From NCBI RefSeq assembly GCF_016918935.1, contig NZ_JAFFOB010000012.1, positions 1 through 64,000 on the forward strand: a stretch of 64,000 nucleotides of DNA, written 5' to 3'. Of the stretch, positions 8,458-16,934 are shown in pieces; position 1 is the first letter of the stretch, and each line of letters opens with the position of its first letter. The translations under genes and the position numbers were made by a program. This DNA comes from Roseitranquillus sediminis. GTDB lineage: Bacteria; Pseudomonadota; Alphaproteobacteria; Rhodobacterales; Rhodobacteraceae. The notes beneath the pieces were generated by a model, which was not told the DNA's origin, searched no databases, and saw only the letters and a list, made by a program, of their open reading frames with translations.

Positions 8458-9096
8458 ACCATTGTAGGACAAGGGAAATACAGATCAGAAGCCGATCTGC
8501 GGAAGCTCGAAAGAGGTGGAGAAGGTTCGACCGCAGGCCCATCCCCTCCGCCACTTTATCCCCCGCGACGTGTTGCGAACATCATCATCGTGCAGCAAAA
8601 CTACTTGCGGCACCGGGTTGCCCAGTCGGCTCCTTTCTTGCTCCGCATCTTGCATCAGGCGTCGCCCAAGGGCCGGGTGTCATCACCACTTCTTCCATGA
8701 GTCCCGTTCTCAGGGTCGGCACCTGCCACCTCCGGCATCGGCGGACCGCAGGGCGCGCCGTCTCCTCAGTTTCGGATGTCCGCAGGATGGTGTTCTCGTC
8801 CTACTTCGGTTGGAGTCACGTTTCGCGCGCTCGCCGGTAGGTTGGGCGCCGTGTCCCCAAATATGCAGGCGAGCGGTCCGAGGCGCTGGAGGATCTCCCC
8901 GTCGAGGTGCTGGCGCGTGGCTGTCGGTTCGGTACGAGGCTGAAGGTTTCCAAAGGGTCCTCCTGGCCACAGCGAATATGGCTCTTGCAATCGCCCTTCG
9001 CGTCGGCTTCGTTGTCGGCTCACAACTCGTCTCGCTTCAGCGGCAGACGCTGTCTTCGTGGACTCGTGCGCGAATGGCGAGGAATGGGAGGAATCG
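8458..9096. other. Gene-free stretch of about 640 bp
   Basis: No reading frame here shows a family signature, a credible ribosome site with coherent protein sequence, or an RNA gene I can recognise. Open frames exist on both strands but look like GC-rich background. It lies between the toxin-antitoxin pair and the cytochrome gene and may be degraded accessory DNA. It should contain the promoter for the cytochrome gene. Confidence 0.45.
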
Positions 9097-9612
9097 ATGA
9101 GACGCACTTTTTCCGGTCCTGCGGGACGGCTCGCCCTGATCTCGGGACTCGCTGCCGCCGGCTGGCTGGCCCCGTCGGCATCCGGCGGCGAGACGCATGC
9201 GCCGCTTGACCATGGGTATTCCGCAGCGGGGCCCGACCTCATCCACCTCGCTCAGGCCGATGCCGGTCCGGTCGAGCGTCCGGTCTCGTACTCAATGGAT
9301 CAGGCCGATCGCGGAGAGGATCGATACGCTACAGATTGCGAGGAATGCCACGGTGACGATCTCAGAGGCGGGCTGAACGGCGGCCCGCCGCTGCGCGGCC
9401 TGGCGTTCGAGGAGAAATACACGGGCGACTTGCCGGCTTCGCTGCTGTTCTCGTACATGAGCAGCGAGATGCCGCCGAACGCGCCCGGACGCTATCCGCC
9501 GACCACTTACGCCGATTTGACCGCCTACGTCCTGAAGCGGAACGGTTTCCAGCCTGGCGCTCCGCTGCCGGCAGACCTGGACGCGCTCGGCTACCTGATC
9601 ATGGAGAAATGA
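9097..9612 (+). CDS. Periplasmic monoheme cytochrome c
   Basis: This 171-residue protein has an N-terminal signal peptide (residues 1-30) and one heme-binding motif, CEECH at residues 81-85. A Met-rich SSEMPPNAPG segment could provide the axial Met. It should carry electrons in the periplasm. Its position beside the PQQ-dehydrogenase operon makes it a plausible electron acceptor of that enzyme, although it is on the opposite strand. The start at 9097 follows GGGAGG. It is convergent with the minus-strand operon, with the S2P-like gene between. Confidence 0.85.
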   Translation: MRRTFSGPAGRLALISGLAAAGWLAPSASGGETHAPLDHGYSAAGPDLIHLAQADAGPVERPVSYSMDQADRGEDRYATDCEECHGDDLRGGLNGGPPLRGLAFEEKYTGDLPASLLFSYMSSEMPPNAPGRYPPTTYADLTAYVLKRNGFQPGAPLPADLDALGYLIMEK

Positions 9613-9643
9613 CCGAGGCCGGCGGGGGTGCGCGAACCAGCCG

Positions 9644-10264
9644 TTGATCGTGGAACTGCCGAGCCTCAACCTTACGCTCCAGTTGATCGGTTTCCGCGTC
9701 CTGGCGCTTTTGCTCATCGCAGGGGTTCAGGGCTGCGCAATCGCAGGCGCGGCAGTCGTCCTCGGCGACAAGGGACCCAAGTACGACGGCCGCTTGACGA
9801 TCAGCCCATCCGGTCACGTCGACCTCGTCGGCGCGATGGGCCTGATCATATTCGGTCTTGGCTGGACGAAGCCGGTCGATGTCGAGGCCAGGCAACTGCG
9901 CTTCGGCCACTTCGGTGTGCTGCTCGTCGTGCTCGCTGGTTTCGCCGCCCTCCTTGCCACCGCAGCGCTGCTTGCCGCGCTGATCCTGCCGGCGCTGACG
10001 GTTCTGCCGCATACGGCCGCGCTGACGACGGCGGCCTTCCTGAGGTTTGCCAGTAGCCTCTGCATCTGGATCGGATTGTTCAGCCTCATCCCGATTCCGC
10101 CACTGACCGGCGGCATGCTGCTGGACACCTTTGTCGCTCCTGTCCCGCGAAAGGCGCGGGGCGTTATTGCTGTCTTGCTGCTGGTGGCGGTGGCTTTCGG
10201 CTTCGTCCGCCAAGTTCTCGCGCCGGCGCATGCCGAGCTGGCGACGGCCATTCTCGGCGACTGA
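9644..10264 (+). CDS. Site-2-protease (M50)-like membrane protein lacking the zinc site
   Basis: This integral membrane protein has about 5-6 hydrophobic segments and an M50/S2P scaffold: a GDKGPKYDGRLTISPSGHVDLVG stretch in place of GDPTARxxGRLTLNPxxHxDPxG, FGLGWTKPV, and LIPIPPLTGGMLLD in place of NLLPIPPLDGG. The HExxH helix reads VQGCA (residues 28-32), and the Asp ligand is Thr155. All three zinc ligands and the catalytic Glu are therefore missing. It starts at TTG 9644 or GTG 9650, 32-38 bases after the cytochrome gene, and is probably co-transcribed with it. Proteolysis is unlikely; a scaffold or membrane-partner role is inferred. Confidence 0.7.
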   Translation: MIVELPSLNLTLQLIGFRVLALLLIAGVQGCAIAGAAVVLGDKGPKYDGRLTISPSGHVDLVGAMGLIIFGLGWTKPVDVEARQLRFGHFGVLLVVLAGFAALLATAALLAALILPALTVLPHTAALTTAAFLRFASSLCIWIGLFSLIPIPPLTGGMLLDTFVAPVPRKARGVIAVLLLVAVAFGFVRQVLAPAHAELATAILGD

Positions 10265-10271
10265 GGGTTCG

Positions 10272-11090
10272 TCAGAGGGTGGGGATCATACCGTCTCGCG
10301 CCATCGGCGCAGCGCCATAGCGCTCAAGGATCGCCGCAAGCGTCCCGTCGGACTCGATCTTCCGAAACGCCTCGACAACCTTGCGCTTCAGCGTGAGGTC
10401 CCCTTTCCAGAGCCCGAAGACCAAGTTGTGGCGGGCGAGCTCCTCCGGCAGATAGGCGACCCACCAATCGTTTTCCGCAGCGATCGCGCCTGCCAGCAGC
10501 GCCTCGGTGATGCCGGCGTCGAACTCGCCGCTGGCGACGCCCTCGGCCAACGACTCGGCGCTGCGCACGACGCGGATGGTGACATCCTCGCGACGTAGGT
10601 AACTCGACAGGCCGATGCGGTCGAGGCCGGACACGAGGGTCAGCACCCCAACGGTCAGACCGCCGGCATCGCCCAGCGGCTCCGGCGCGACGATCGCCCA
10701 ACCCGTCTCGGCGTATGCCGGGCCTATGTCCAGGAATGACCGCGTCAGCGTGGAATCGACCACGCCTCCGGCAAGTATCTGGCACTTGCCTCGGTTTATG
10801 GCCCAGTTGCGCGGGTTGAAGTCGCGGCCCATCGCGTCGTTTGGGTCGAGCAGCAGATTGACCCCGAGGTGTTCGGCGACCACCCTGAGGATCTCGATGT
10901 CGATCCCGGGACGCTCGGAATCGCCTGTTACCAGCGGCGGATAGCTTCGCGGGACGCAGGCGCGGATCGCATCGTTGGCCTCGACCTCGTCCAGTGACGT
11001 ATCGGGCGGCAGCAAGGTCACCAACCCGAGCAACAGGGCGACAAGGGCGAGGCCGCCCAAGTCGTTGGCGAGACTTCGGAACGTAGGCAT
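10272..11090 (-). CDS. Periplasmic binding-protein-like component of the PQQ-dehydrogenase locus
   Basis: This 272-residue protein has an N-terminal hydrophobic anchor or signal (residues 10-30) followed by an SBP family-3-like fold (AIRACVPRSYPPLVTGD, PGIDIEILRVVAEHLGV, a DITE-like AGITEALLAGAIAAENDW, and VEAFRKIESDGTLAAILERYG). It resembles the quinoprotein-dehydrogenase-associated MoxJ-type family. It is the last gene of the minus-strand operon, 10 bp after the permease. A ligand-binding or enzyme-maturation role is possible; the substrate cannot be told. Confidence 0.7.
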   Translation of the reverse strand: MPTFRSLANDLGGLALVALLLGLVTLLPPDTSLDEVEANDAIRACVPRSYPPLVTGDSERPGIDIEILRVVAEHLGVNLLLDPNDAMGRDFNPRNWAINRGKCQILAGGVVDSTLTRSFLDIGPAYAETGWAIVAPEPLGDAGGLTVGVLTLVSGLDRIGLSSYLRREDVTIRVVRSAESLAEGVASGEFDAGITEALLAGAIAAENDWWVAYLPEELARHNLVFGLWKGDLTLKRKVVEAFRKIESDGTLAAILERYGAAPMARDGMIPTL

Positions 11091-11100
11091 CGCCGGACGC

Positions 11101-11943
11101 TCAAGCCCTGCGGAAATCGAGCAGCGCGACCGCGAACAGCACGATGGCGGCCATCACCATTACCGATACGCCAAGCATGGGATCGAACTGGTTGTAGTTG
11201 ATCAGTACGCCGCGCAGTGCGTCCACCGCATAGGTCAGCGGGTTCCACTCGACGAGCGTGACCAGCCATTCGGGATAAACGACGCGCGTCTGGGCTCGGG
11301 TCAGGGCCGGGTCGAGGGGAAAGATCGAGCTGGACGTGAAGTAGAGCGGCAGGATGACCGCATTGGAAAAGACGCCGAAGCCGGCGAAGCTGCGGACGCG
11401 GTTGGCGATCACCACGCCGAGCGACGTCAGCGCGAAGGCCAGCAAGGCCATGAGACCGAGCGCCCGGAACACGTCGGGCCACGTCAGGGGAACGTCCGCG
11501 AACCGCGCGAGAAGAAGGACCAGACAGCCATGGACGACCGCCACCGTCGCGCCGCCCAGAACCTTGCCGAGCAAGATCATGCCGCGCGACATGGGCGACA
11601 CGAGCACTTCTCGCAGGAATCCGAACTCGCGGTCCCAGATGACGGAGACGGCCGACTGCACCGACGTGTACATGATGTTTAGCGCGACGACGGCCGGAAA
11701 GATGAACTGGAGGTAGGTGAACGGCACGACGAAGGTCACCTCGCCATAGACCTCGCCACGAAAATACGGATTGAGGCCGATTCCGAGGATCAGCACCCAG
11801 AGGATCGGGCGACTGATCCCGCCCACGAGCTGCCCGCGGTCGCGGAGGGCGCGCTTCACTTCGCGAAGCCATATGCCGTAGAGCCCGCCGAGCTGAACGA
11901 GCAGCATCGACCTATCGGCGGATGACATCGCGCGCTCGGTCAT
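11101..11943 (-). CDS. ABC-2-type transporter permease, PQQ-associated (PedC-like)
   Basis: This 280-residue protein has six predicted membrane segments and the ABC-2 exporter signature (YGIWLREVKRALRDRGQLVGG, then REFGFLREVLVSPMSRGMILLGK). It resembles permeases that accompany PQQ-dependent alcohol dehydrogenases, as in the Pseudomonas ped cluster. Its start overlaps the ATPase stop (ATGA). With the ATPase it should form an export-type transporter of unknown cargo. Confidence 0.85.
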   Translation of the reverse strand: MTERAMSSADRSMLLVQLGGLYGIWLREVKRALRDRGQLVGGISRPILWVLILGIGLNPYFRGEVYGEVTFVVPFTYLQFIFPAVVALNIMYTSVQSAVSVIWDREFGFLREVLVSPMSRGMILLGKVLGGATVAVVHGCLVLLLARFADVPLTWPDVFRALGLMALLAFALTSLGVVIANRVRSFAGFGVFSNAVILPLYFTSSSIFPLDPALTRAQTRVVYPEWLVTLVEWNPLTYAVDALRGVLINYNQFDPMLGVSVMVMAAIVLFAVALLDFRRA

Positions 11944-12935
11944 CGGGTGTGCTCTCCACCGCGCTTGCCAAAGGCGCGTGTCTGCTCACGCGCACCGGCA
12001 GCCTGATCACGAAGCTCCCGTCCGGTCAGCGACAGGAACACCGTCTCGAGGCTCGGCACCTCGACCGCCAAAGACCGGATGCGGCCGCTGTACTCGCCGA
12101 GCACCGACTCGACGAGGGCATCGTCCGAGGTCAGCAGGATCGTGTCGCGCGTCTCGCCTGCAAGGCGGTTCGCGTAGCGGCTGAGGATCGCCTGGCGATC
12201 GCTGTCGGTCTTCGGAATGACGCGCAGCAACTGCTGGCCGTGTTCCCGCTTCAGCGCCGCGGGCGTGTCGAGGGCCAGGACCTTGCCGTTGTCGATAACG
12301 CACACCCTGTCGCTCTGCTCGACTTCCTCGATGTAGTGGGTGGTCACGAGCACGGTGATCTGCCGCTCGTCGCGCAGTCGGTGGATGTAGGACCAGATGC
12401 GGTCACGGGTCTGGGCGTCCAGTCCGACGGTGGGCTCGTCGAGCAGCATGATCTCGGAATCGTGGACCAGCGCGCGGGCGATCTCCAGGCGGCGCTTCAT
12501 GCCCGACGACAGCGTCCGCGCCGGCCGATCGGCCCAATCCGTCAACTCCACAAGCGACAGCATCTCTTCGATCCTCTGCCGCCGGCGCTTTCGCGGCACT
12601 CCGTAGACCAGACCATGCAGGTTGAGATTTTCCGCGACCGTCAGTCGGTCGTCGAGGCTCGGCTCCTGAAAAACGATGCCCAGGCGGCGGCGGGCGGCGA
12701 GAGGTTGCCGGACCACGTCGAACCCGCCGATCCGCGCCAAGCCTCCGTCGGGGCGCAGGATCGTGCAGAGGATGTGAAGCATCGTGGTCTTGCCGGCGCC
12801 GTTCGGCCCAAGGAGCGCGAACAGCTCCCTGCCGCGGACGTCGAAGCTGACCTCGTCGAGCGCCAACGTTCGCCCGTAGCGCTTCGAGACCTTGTCGACC
12901 TGGACGACGGGCGCGGAGTCCGTAGGTCCGTCCAT
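11940..12935 (-). CDS. ABC transporter ATP-binding protein, PQQ-associated (PedB-like)
   Basis: This 331-residue protein has Walker A GPNGAGKTT, signature LSSGMKRRLEIARAL, Walker B IMLLDEPTVGLD and the switch His in VTTHYIEE. A C-terminal DUF4162-like extension (about 225-310) is typical of ABC-2 exporters. It overlaps the upstream binding-protein gene by one base (TGATG) and the permease by four. It energises the transporter encoded downstream, and the operon context links it to the PQQ dehydrogenase. Confidence 0.9.
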   Translation of the reverse strand: MDGPTDSAPVVQVDKVSKRYGRTLALDEVSFDVRGRELFALLGPNGAGKTTMLHILCTILRPDGGLARIGGFDVVRQPLAARRRLGIVFQEPSLDDRLTVAENLNLHGLVYGVPRKRRRQRIEEMLSLVELTDWADRPARTLSSGMKRRLEIARALVHDSEIMLLDEPTVGLDAQTRDRIWSYIHRLRDERQITVLVTTHYIEEVEQSDRVCVIDNGKVLALDTPAALKREHGQQLLRVIPKTDSDRQAILSRYANRLAGETRDTILLTSDDALVESVLGEYSGRIRSLAVEVPSLETVFLSLTGRELRDQAAGAREQTRAFGKRGGEHTR

Positions 12936-13789
12936 CAGGGCGCGGCCGTCGCCGGGAATCCGTACTCATCGAGGATGGCCTGGAGGGTCCCGTCCGCAGT
13001 CAGCGCGGCGATTGCCTCGTCGACAGCCGTCCGCAAGAAGGTCTCGTCGGAGAGCATGAGCGCACCGACGCCAAGTGTCGTCGGCGGCAAGGGTCTCGGC
13101 TCGATCACGCGAAGTTCGGCGTAGGCGGCATCCTCCCGCTGTTTGGCCCAGAGGGTCGGAGCCCAGACGAGAGCGGCATCGACCGTGCCCTCGAGAAGCG
13201 AACCCAGGGCAAGGTCGGCTGTTCCCATCGGGTAGGTCGGCCAGCGCTCGTCCCGTGGCAGCGCCGAGAGGTACGAGACCAGCCGAAGGTGCGCCTGACT
13301 GCCGATCGTTGCGCCGATCGGACGCGAGGGTTCGAGATCGGAGAGCGAGGCGATCTCCGGATCGGCAGTGACGTACACATACCGGGTTTCGTAGTAGGGG
13401 CGCGTGACGGTGACCCAGGTCGGATAGCCTTGCGGGATCAGCTTGAAGCCCATGTGCATGTCACAGTGCTTCAGCAGGATCTCGTAGACGGCGGTGATGT
13501 CTTCGAGGACGATGCTGCCTTCGACCACGTGCCGCTGCGGCTCCAGCAGCAGGCCGCGGGCGATGGCGTCGGCGATGGCGCCCGCCACCTCCCAGTCCGG
13601 GTCGCGACGATCCACGCAGTAGCGAAGCTGCGACTCGTCCAGTCTCCTGCCATAGGTCCACTGGTTCTGGGTATAGGGACGGTCGAAGAACTCCGGCTCC
13701 TGCGCCGCAGCCGGTGCCGGCTTCGCCAACGCCAGGACCAGGGCCAGAAGCGGAACGACCAGTGGCGCGAAAGCCGCAGGTGATTTCAT
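12935..13789 (-). CDS. MoxJ-like periplasmic protein associated with the quinoprotein dehydrogenase
   Basis: This 284-residue protein has a clear signal peptide (residues 1-29). Its SBP-like fold (QLRYCVDRRDPDWEVAGAIADAIARGL, AVYEILLKHCDMHMGFKLIP, YYETRYVYVT, VDAALVWAPTLWAK) resembles the putative ABC substrate-binding proteins paired with methanol or alcohol quinoproteins. MoxJ and XoxJ are thought to assist dehydrogenase assembly or activation rather than import. It lies 78 bp after the dehydrogenase gene. Cys33-type and Cys-His-rich positions are visible, but their roles are unknown. Confidence 0.8.
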   Translation of the reverse strand: MKSPAAFAPLVVPLLALVLALAKPAPAAAQEPEFFDRPYTQNQWTYGRRLDESQLRYCVDRRDPDWEVAGAIADAIARGLLLEPQRHVVEGSIVLEDITAVYEILLKHCDMHMGFKLIPQGYPTWVTVTRPYYETRYVYVTADPEIASLSDLEPSRPIGATIGSQAHLRLVSYLSALPRDERWPTYPMGTADLALGSLLEGTVDAALVWAPTLWAKQREDAAYAELRVIEPRPLPPTTLGVGALMLSDETFLRTAVDEAIAALTADGTLQAILDEYGFPATAAP

Positions 13790-13867
13790 GGGACCTCAGG
13801 TAGGCAACGGGCGGACTGGTCAACTTCCAGATCCGCCCGCGCCGGTCTTGGAGATATGCTTCGCGGA

Positions 13868-15616
13868 TCAGTCGGGAAGCGCGAAGACGTAGAGCGTGAT
13901 CGGGTCGTTCGCCGGAAGCTTCACCTCAGGTGTCAGCGAGGCCAGGCGCCCGAGACCCGAGGCAAAGTTGGCCGTGATCGCGACGTACTGCTTTCCGTCC
14001 GCCTCGTAGCTGATCGGAAAGGACTCGAGCGAGTTGCTGAGCTTTCCACTCTCCCACAGCTTCTCGCCCGTCTCGTCGTCAAACGCCATGAACTTGCGGT
14101 CGAGGCTGCCTACGAACACCACGCCGCCTGCGGTCGGCAGGGTGGAGCTGGTGATCGGCGGGCGCTGCCGGTACTGCCACGTCTCCGAGTGGTCCGCGAG
14201 GTTGATGGCACGAACCTGGCCGATGTTGCCGTCGCTGTCAGGCACCGGCACGCGCGAGTAGGTCTGCAGGCCGCCACCGGTGTAGATCTGGCCCGGATCG
14301 AGCGGGTTCACCGTCGTGTTCGAGCAGAACTCGACCGTCGGCAGATAGAGCGTCTCGGTCCGCGGGCTGTAGGCCGCTGCCTGCCACGCCTTGGCGCCAG
14401 GGTCGGCAGGGCAATGGAACACGCTCTCGCCAATCACCGGGATGACGTCGGGGTTGATCTCCTTCTCGCCCGTCTCCGGGTCAATCGAGAGCACCACGTC
14501 CTGCGGCGCGGTTTCGACGTGCCACAGCCACTCGCCGTTGGTCCGATCGATCGACTCGACGATGCCGGTCTTGCCCACCGTCACCGACTGCTGACGCGTC
14601 TCGCCGTCTACCGGCAGGTCGACGAGAATGCGCTCGTAGACGTAGTCGAGGTCGAGCGAGTCAGTCGGCAGGTGCTGGAAGTACCACTGGAGCTCGCCGT
14701 TGGTGGGATCGAGCGCGAGGGTGGCGTTGGTGTAGAGCGCGTCGTTCGTGACATCCGGGTCCGAGCTCGGCGGGATCAGCCCGGCGATCTCGAGGTTCCA
14801 CGGATAGGGCTGGCCGACGCCGGCGAAGACAAGGTTCTGCTCGACGTCGTAGGTTCCCGGGATCCAGGCCGACGCGCCGAACCGGCTTTCCAGCGGAACG
14901 CCGTTCCAGCTGTTGCCCTCGGGCGTGTCGCCACGGGCGATCGTGTGGAAACGCCACAGCTCCTCGCCGGTATCCGGATCATGGCCCGTGAAGAAGCAGC
15001 CCCCCGGCTGGGCATTGCTGCAGCTCGTCATGCCTTGGACGATCACGCCGTTGGCGACGATCGGTCCGCTGGTGTAGCCCCAGCCGTGCTCGTAGTTGGC
15101 GACCTGCTTGTCCCAGATCAACTGGCCGGTCTTGGTGTCGAGCGCGATCAGGTGGGCGTCGCGCGTCGCGACGATCAGCTTGTCCTCGTAGATCGCCTTG
15201 TTGCGCATGCCCCGGGGATCGACGTCGTCGGGCAGCTCGTAGAAGTACTCCCAGATGAGATCGCCCGTGGCGCCGTCGAGCGCCTGGATCACGTGGTCGG
15301 AGTTCTGGATGTAGACTATGCCGTCATGGGCAAGCGGGGTCTCCTGCGTCCGTCCCGGAGTCATGCTCCAGGCCCAGGCCAGCTGGAGGTCGCCTACATT
15401 CTCCTTGTTGATCTGGTCGAGCGGGCTGTAGCCCCAGCCGTCGTAGGTGCGCCGCCACATCAGCCAGTCGCCGTCGGGCGGGTTGCGCAGCATCTCGTCG
15501 GTGACGGGCGTCACCTGATCGATCGCGCTGTCTGCCTCCTGTGCCACCGCAAGCGTGGTGCATGCGCCGAACGCGAGAGCCGTCGCGCACAAGAGTCGCG
15601 TTTGTCGTTCCATCAT
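13868..15616 (-). CDS. PQQ-dependent (quinoprotein) alcohol dehydrogenase with Asp-x-Asp signature
   Basis: This 582-residue periplasmic protein has a signal peptide (residues 1-26) and an eight-bladed propeller with tryptophan-docking repeats such as ALDGATGDLIWEY, ALDTKTGQLIWDK and AFDDETGEKLWES. The catalytic Asp should be Asp322, and Asp324 follows in LDLDY, the position diagnostic of lanthanide-type enzymes. Other metal ligands diverge: the usual Asn (GxGNP) is Gln269, and the usual Glu loop is a Cys-flanked segment (Cys199 to Cys207). No vicinal Cys pair and no C-terminal heme domain are present. It would oxidise an alcohol or related substrate and pass electrons to a cytochrome c. Confidence 0.9.
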   Translation of the reverse strand: MMERQTRLLCATALAFGACTTLAVAQEADSAIDQVTPVTDEMLRNPPDGDWLMWRRTYDGWGYSPLDQINKENVGDLQLAWAWSMTPGRTQETPLAHDGIVYIQNSDHVIQALDGATGDLIWEYFYELPDDVDPRGMRNKAIYEDKLIVATRDAHLIALDTKTGQLIWDKQVANYEHGWGYTSGPIVANGVIVQGMTSCSNAQPGGCFFTGHDPDTGEELWRFHTIARGDTPEGNSWNGVPLESRFGASAWIPGTYDVEQNLVFAGVGQPYPWNLEIAGLIPPSSDPDVTNDALYTNATLALDPTNGELQWYFQHLPTDSLDLDYVYERILVDLPVDGETRQQSVTVGKTGIVESIDRTNGEWLWHVETAPQDVVLSIDPETGEKEINPDVIPVIGESVFHCPADPGAKAWQAAAYSPRTETLYLPTVEFCSNTTVNPLDPGQIYTGGGLQTYSRVPVPDSDGNIGQVRAINLADHSETWQYRQRPPITSSTLPTAGGVVFVGSLDRKFMAFDDETGEKLWESGKLSNSLESFPISYEADGKQYVAITANFASGLGRLASLTPEVKLPANDPITLYVFALPD

Positions 15617-15970
15617 GTAGATCTCCTCCCGACCGCTGTAAGCCGGTCCATTCTTGCCGTCACCGCCGGAAATCGCGGCGTCGCCATCAGCGCCTTTACG
15701 CTAGGCGAGGGTTCTGGCGCGGTCAAAGCGATTCCGCAGCCATGCAGCGCCTCGCGAGCACGCAAACGTGAATGCCCGATTTTTCGGAACAGCTTTTCCG
15801 GCGCGTCGTCGACTGCTCGGACGCAGTTCCAACGCGTGCGGCGTTCTCGGTACATGTGTCTCCCAGCTACCGCGCAAACGGGACAGCGGTCTGCGCAACA
15901 GCGCGGTGGCCGCCTTGCAAGTCAGCGATCCTTCACGAAATTGTCGTCAGACAACCCGAGGAGAGGACAG
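15617..15970. promoter_or_regulatory. Divergent control region of the PQQ and sulfur operons
   Basis: These 354 bases separate the start of the PQQ-dehydrogenase operon from the start of the rhodanese-YeeE operon, so both promoters must lie here. No gene is evident. One short inverted repeat, listed separately, sits just ahead of the rhodanese ribosome site. Convincing promoter hexamers were not found. Confidence 0.5.
15941..15954. promoter_or_regulatory. Inverted repeat TTGTC-N4-GACAA, possible operator
   Basis: Perfect 5-bp arms flank GTCA, 16 bp upstream of the rhodanese ATG and overlapping the leader before the GAGGAGAGG ribosome site. The position suits a repressor site. The short length makes chance occurrence possible. 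Confidence 0.3.
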
Positions 15971-16927
15971 ATGCTCTTACGATCGATCGGTCTGACTGCG
16001 GCCGTCATAGCCAGTCATGCGACGGCCGCTGCAGCTCAGGAGAACCTGACACCGCTCCTTTCGCCGGCGGAGCTGGCCGAGGTTCGCGAGGGGATGGACC
16101 CTCTGATCCTCGACATTCGCGCAGCCAAGTCCGAAGGCGAGGCGCCGTCCTACGCCGTCGGTCACGTCGAGGGTTCGATCAGCGCCCCCTATTCGCTCTT
16201 CCGCGGCCCCGCGGAGAATCCGGGCCAGCTTCCGTCCGAGCAGGCGCTTACCGAGACGCTTCGCGGCCTCGGCGTGACGCCGGAACGGCCGACGGTGATC
16301 GTTTACCAGGGTGCGGACGTCAGCGACTTCGGCGCGGCTGCTCGGGTGTATTGGACGCTGAAATCGAGCGGCGTGAGCGAACTCGCAATCCTGAACGGCG
16401 GCATCGCGGCCTGGATCGAGGCGGGTCAGTCGCTCTCGACCGAGAGCACGGCTGCCGAGCCGAGCACGATCCAAGTCAGCTTCTCTGAGGAATGGCTCGC
16501 CACCGCCGAGGATGTGCAGGCGGTGCTCTCCGGCGAGGACGAGGCGACACTGATCGACGCGCGGCCCGAATCATTCTGGGCTGGCGAGGAGATGCACGGT
16601 GCCGCGGCGCGCCCCGGCACGCTGCCGCAGTCGGAGTATTTCGTCCATTCGAGCTGGTTCGGCGACGGACCGGCCATCGTCGACGCCGCGGCGGCGCAAC
16701 AACTCGCCGAGGAGGCGGGCTACGCGGACGATGCGCAGCTGATCTCGTTCTGCAACACAGGCCATTGGGCGGCGACGAACTGGTTCGCGCTGAGCGAGCT
16801 TGCCGGCCTCGACAACGTGAAGCTCTACCCGGAGTCGATGGTCGGCTGGTCGAACGCCGGCTACGAGATGGCAAACGTGCCGGGGCCGCTGCGCACCATC
16901 TGGCTTCAGATCAAGAACGTCTTCTAG
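15971..16927 (+). CDS. Secreted two-domain rhodanese (sulfurtransferase)
   Basis: This 318-residue protein has a signal peptide (residues 1-22). Two rhodanese domains occupy about residues 28-155, where the active-site cysteine is absent (VYQGADVSDFG) as is usual for the first domain, and about 170-300, with Cys261 in SFCNTGHW. A periplasmic enzyme of this type would move sulfane sulfur from thiosulfate or a persulfide to an acceptor. The start at 15971 follows GAGGAGAGG. It lies 7 bp before the YeeE transporter gene, suggesting sulfur released outside is taken in by that protein. Confidence 0.9.
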   Translation: MLLRSIGLTAAVIASHATAAAAQENLTPLLSPAELAEVREGMDPLILDIRAAKSEGEAPSYAVGHVEGSISAPYSLFRGPAENPGQLPSEQALTETLRGLGVTPERPTVIVYQGADVSDFGAAARVYWTLKSSGVSELAILNGGIAAWIEAGQSLSTESTAAEPSTIQVSFSEEWLATAEDVQAVLSGEDEATLIDARPESFWAGEEMHGAAARPGTLPQSEYFVHSSWFGDGPAIVDAAAAQQLAEEAGYADDAQLISFCNTGHWAATNWFALSELAGLDNVKLYPESMVGWSNAGYEMANVPGPLRTIWLQIKNVF

Positions 16928-16934
16928 GAACCCC

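Noticed and set aside
13868-15616. Calling the quinoprotein XoxF methanol dehydrogenase
   Set aside because: Only the Asp-x-Asp feature agrees. The Asn and Glu ligand regions and the vicinal disulfide do not, so a specific substrate name is not justified.
13856-15970. Long N-terminal extension of the rhodanese frame
   Set aside because: The upstream part is antisense to the PQQ dehydrogenase. The ATG at 15971 has a strong ribosome site and a signal peptide.
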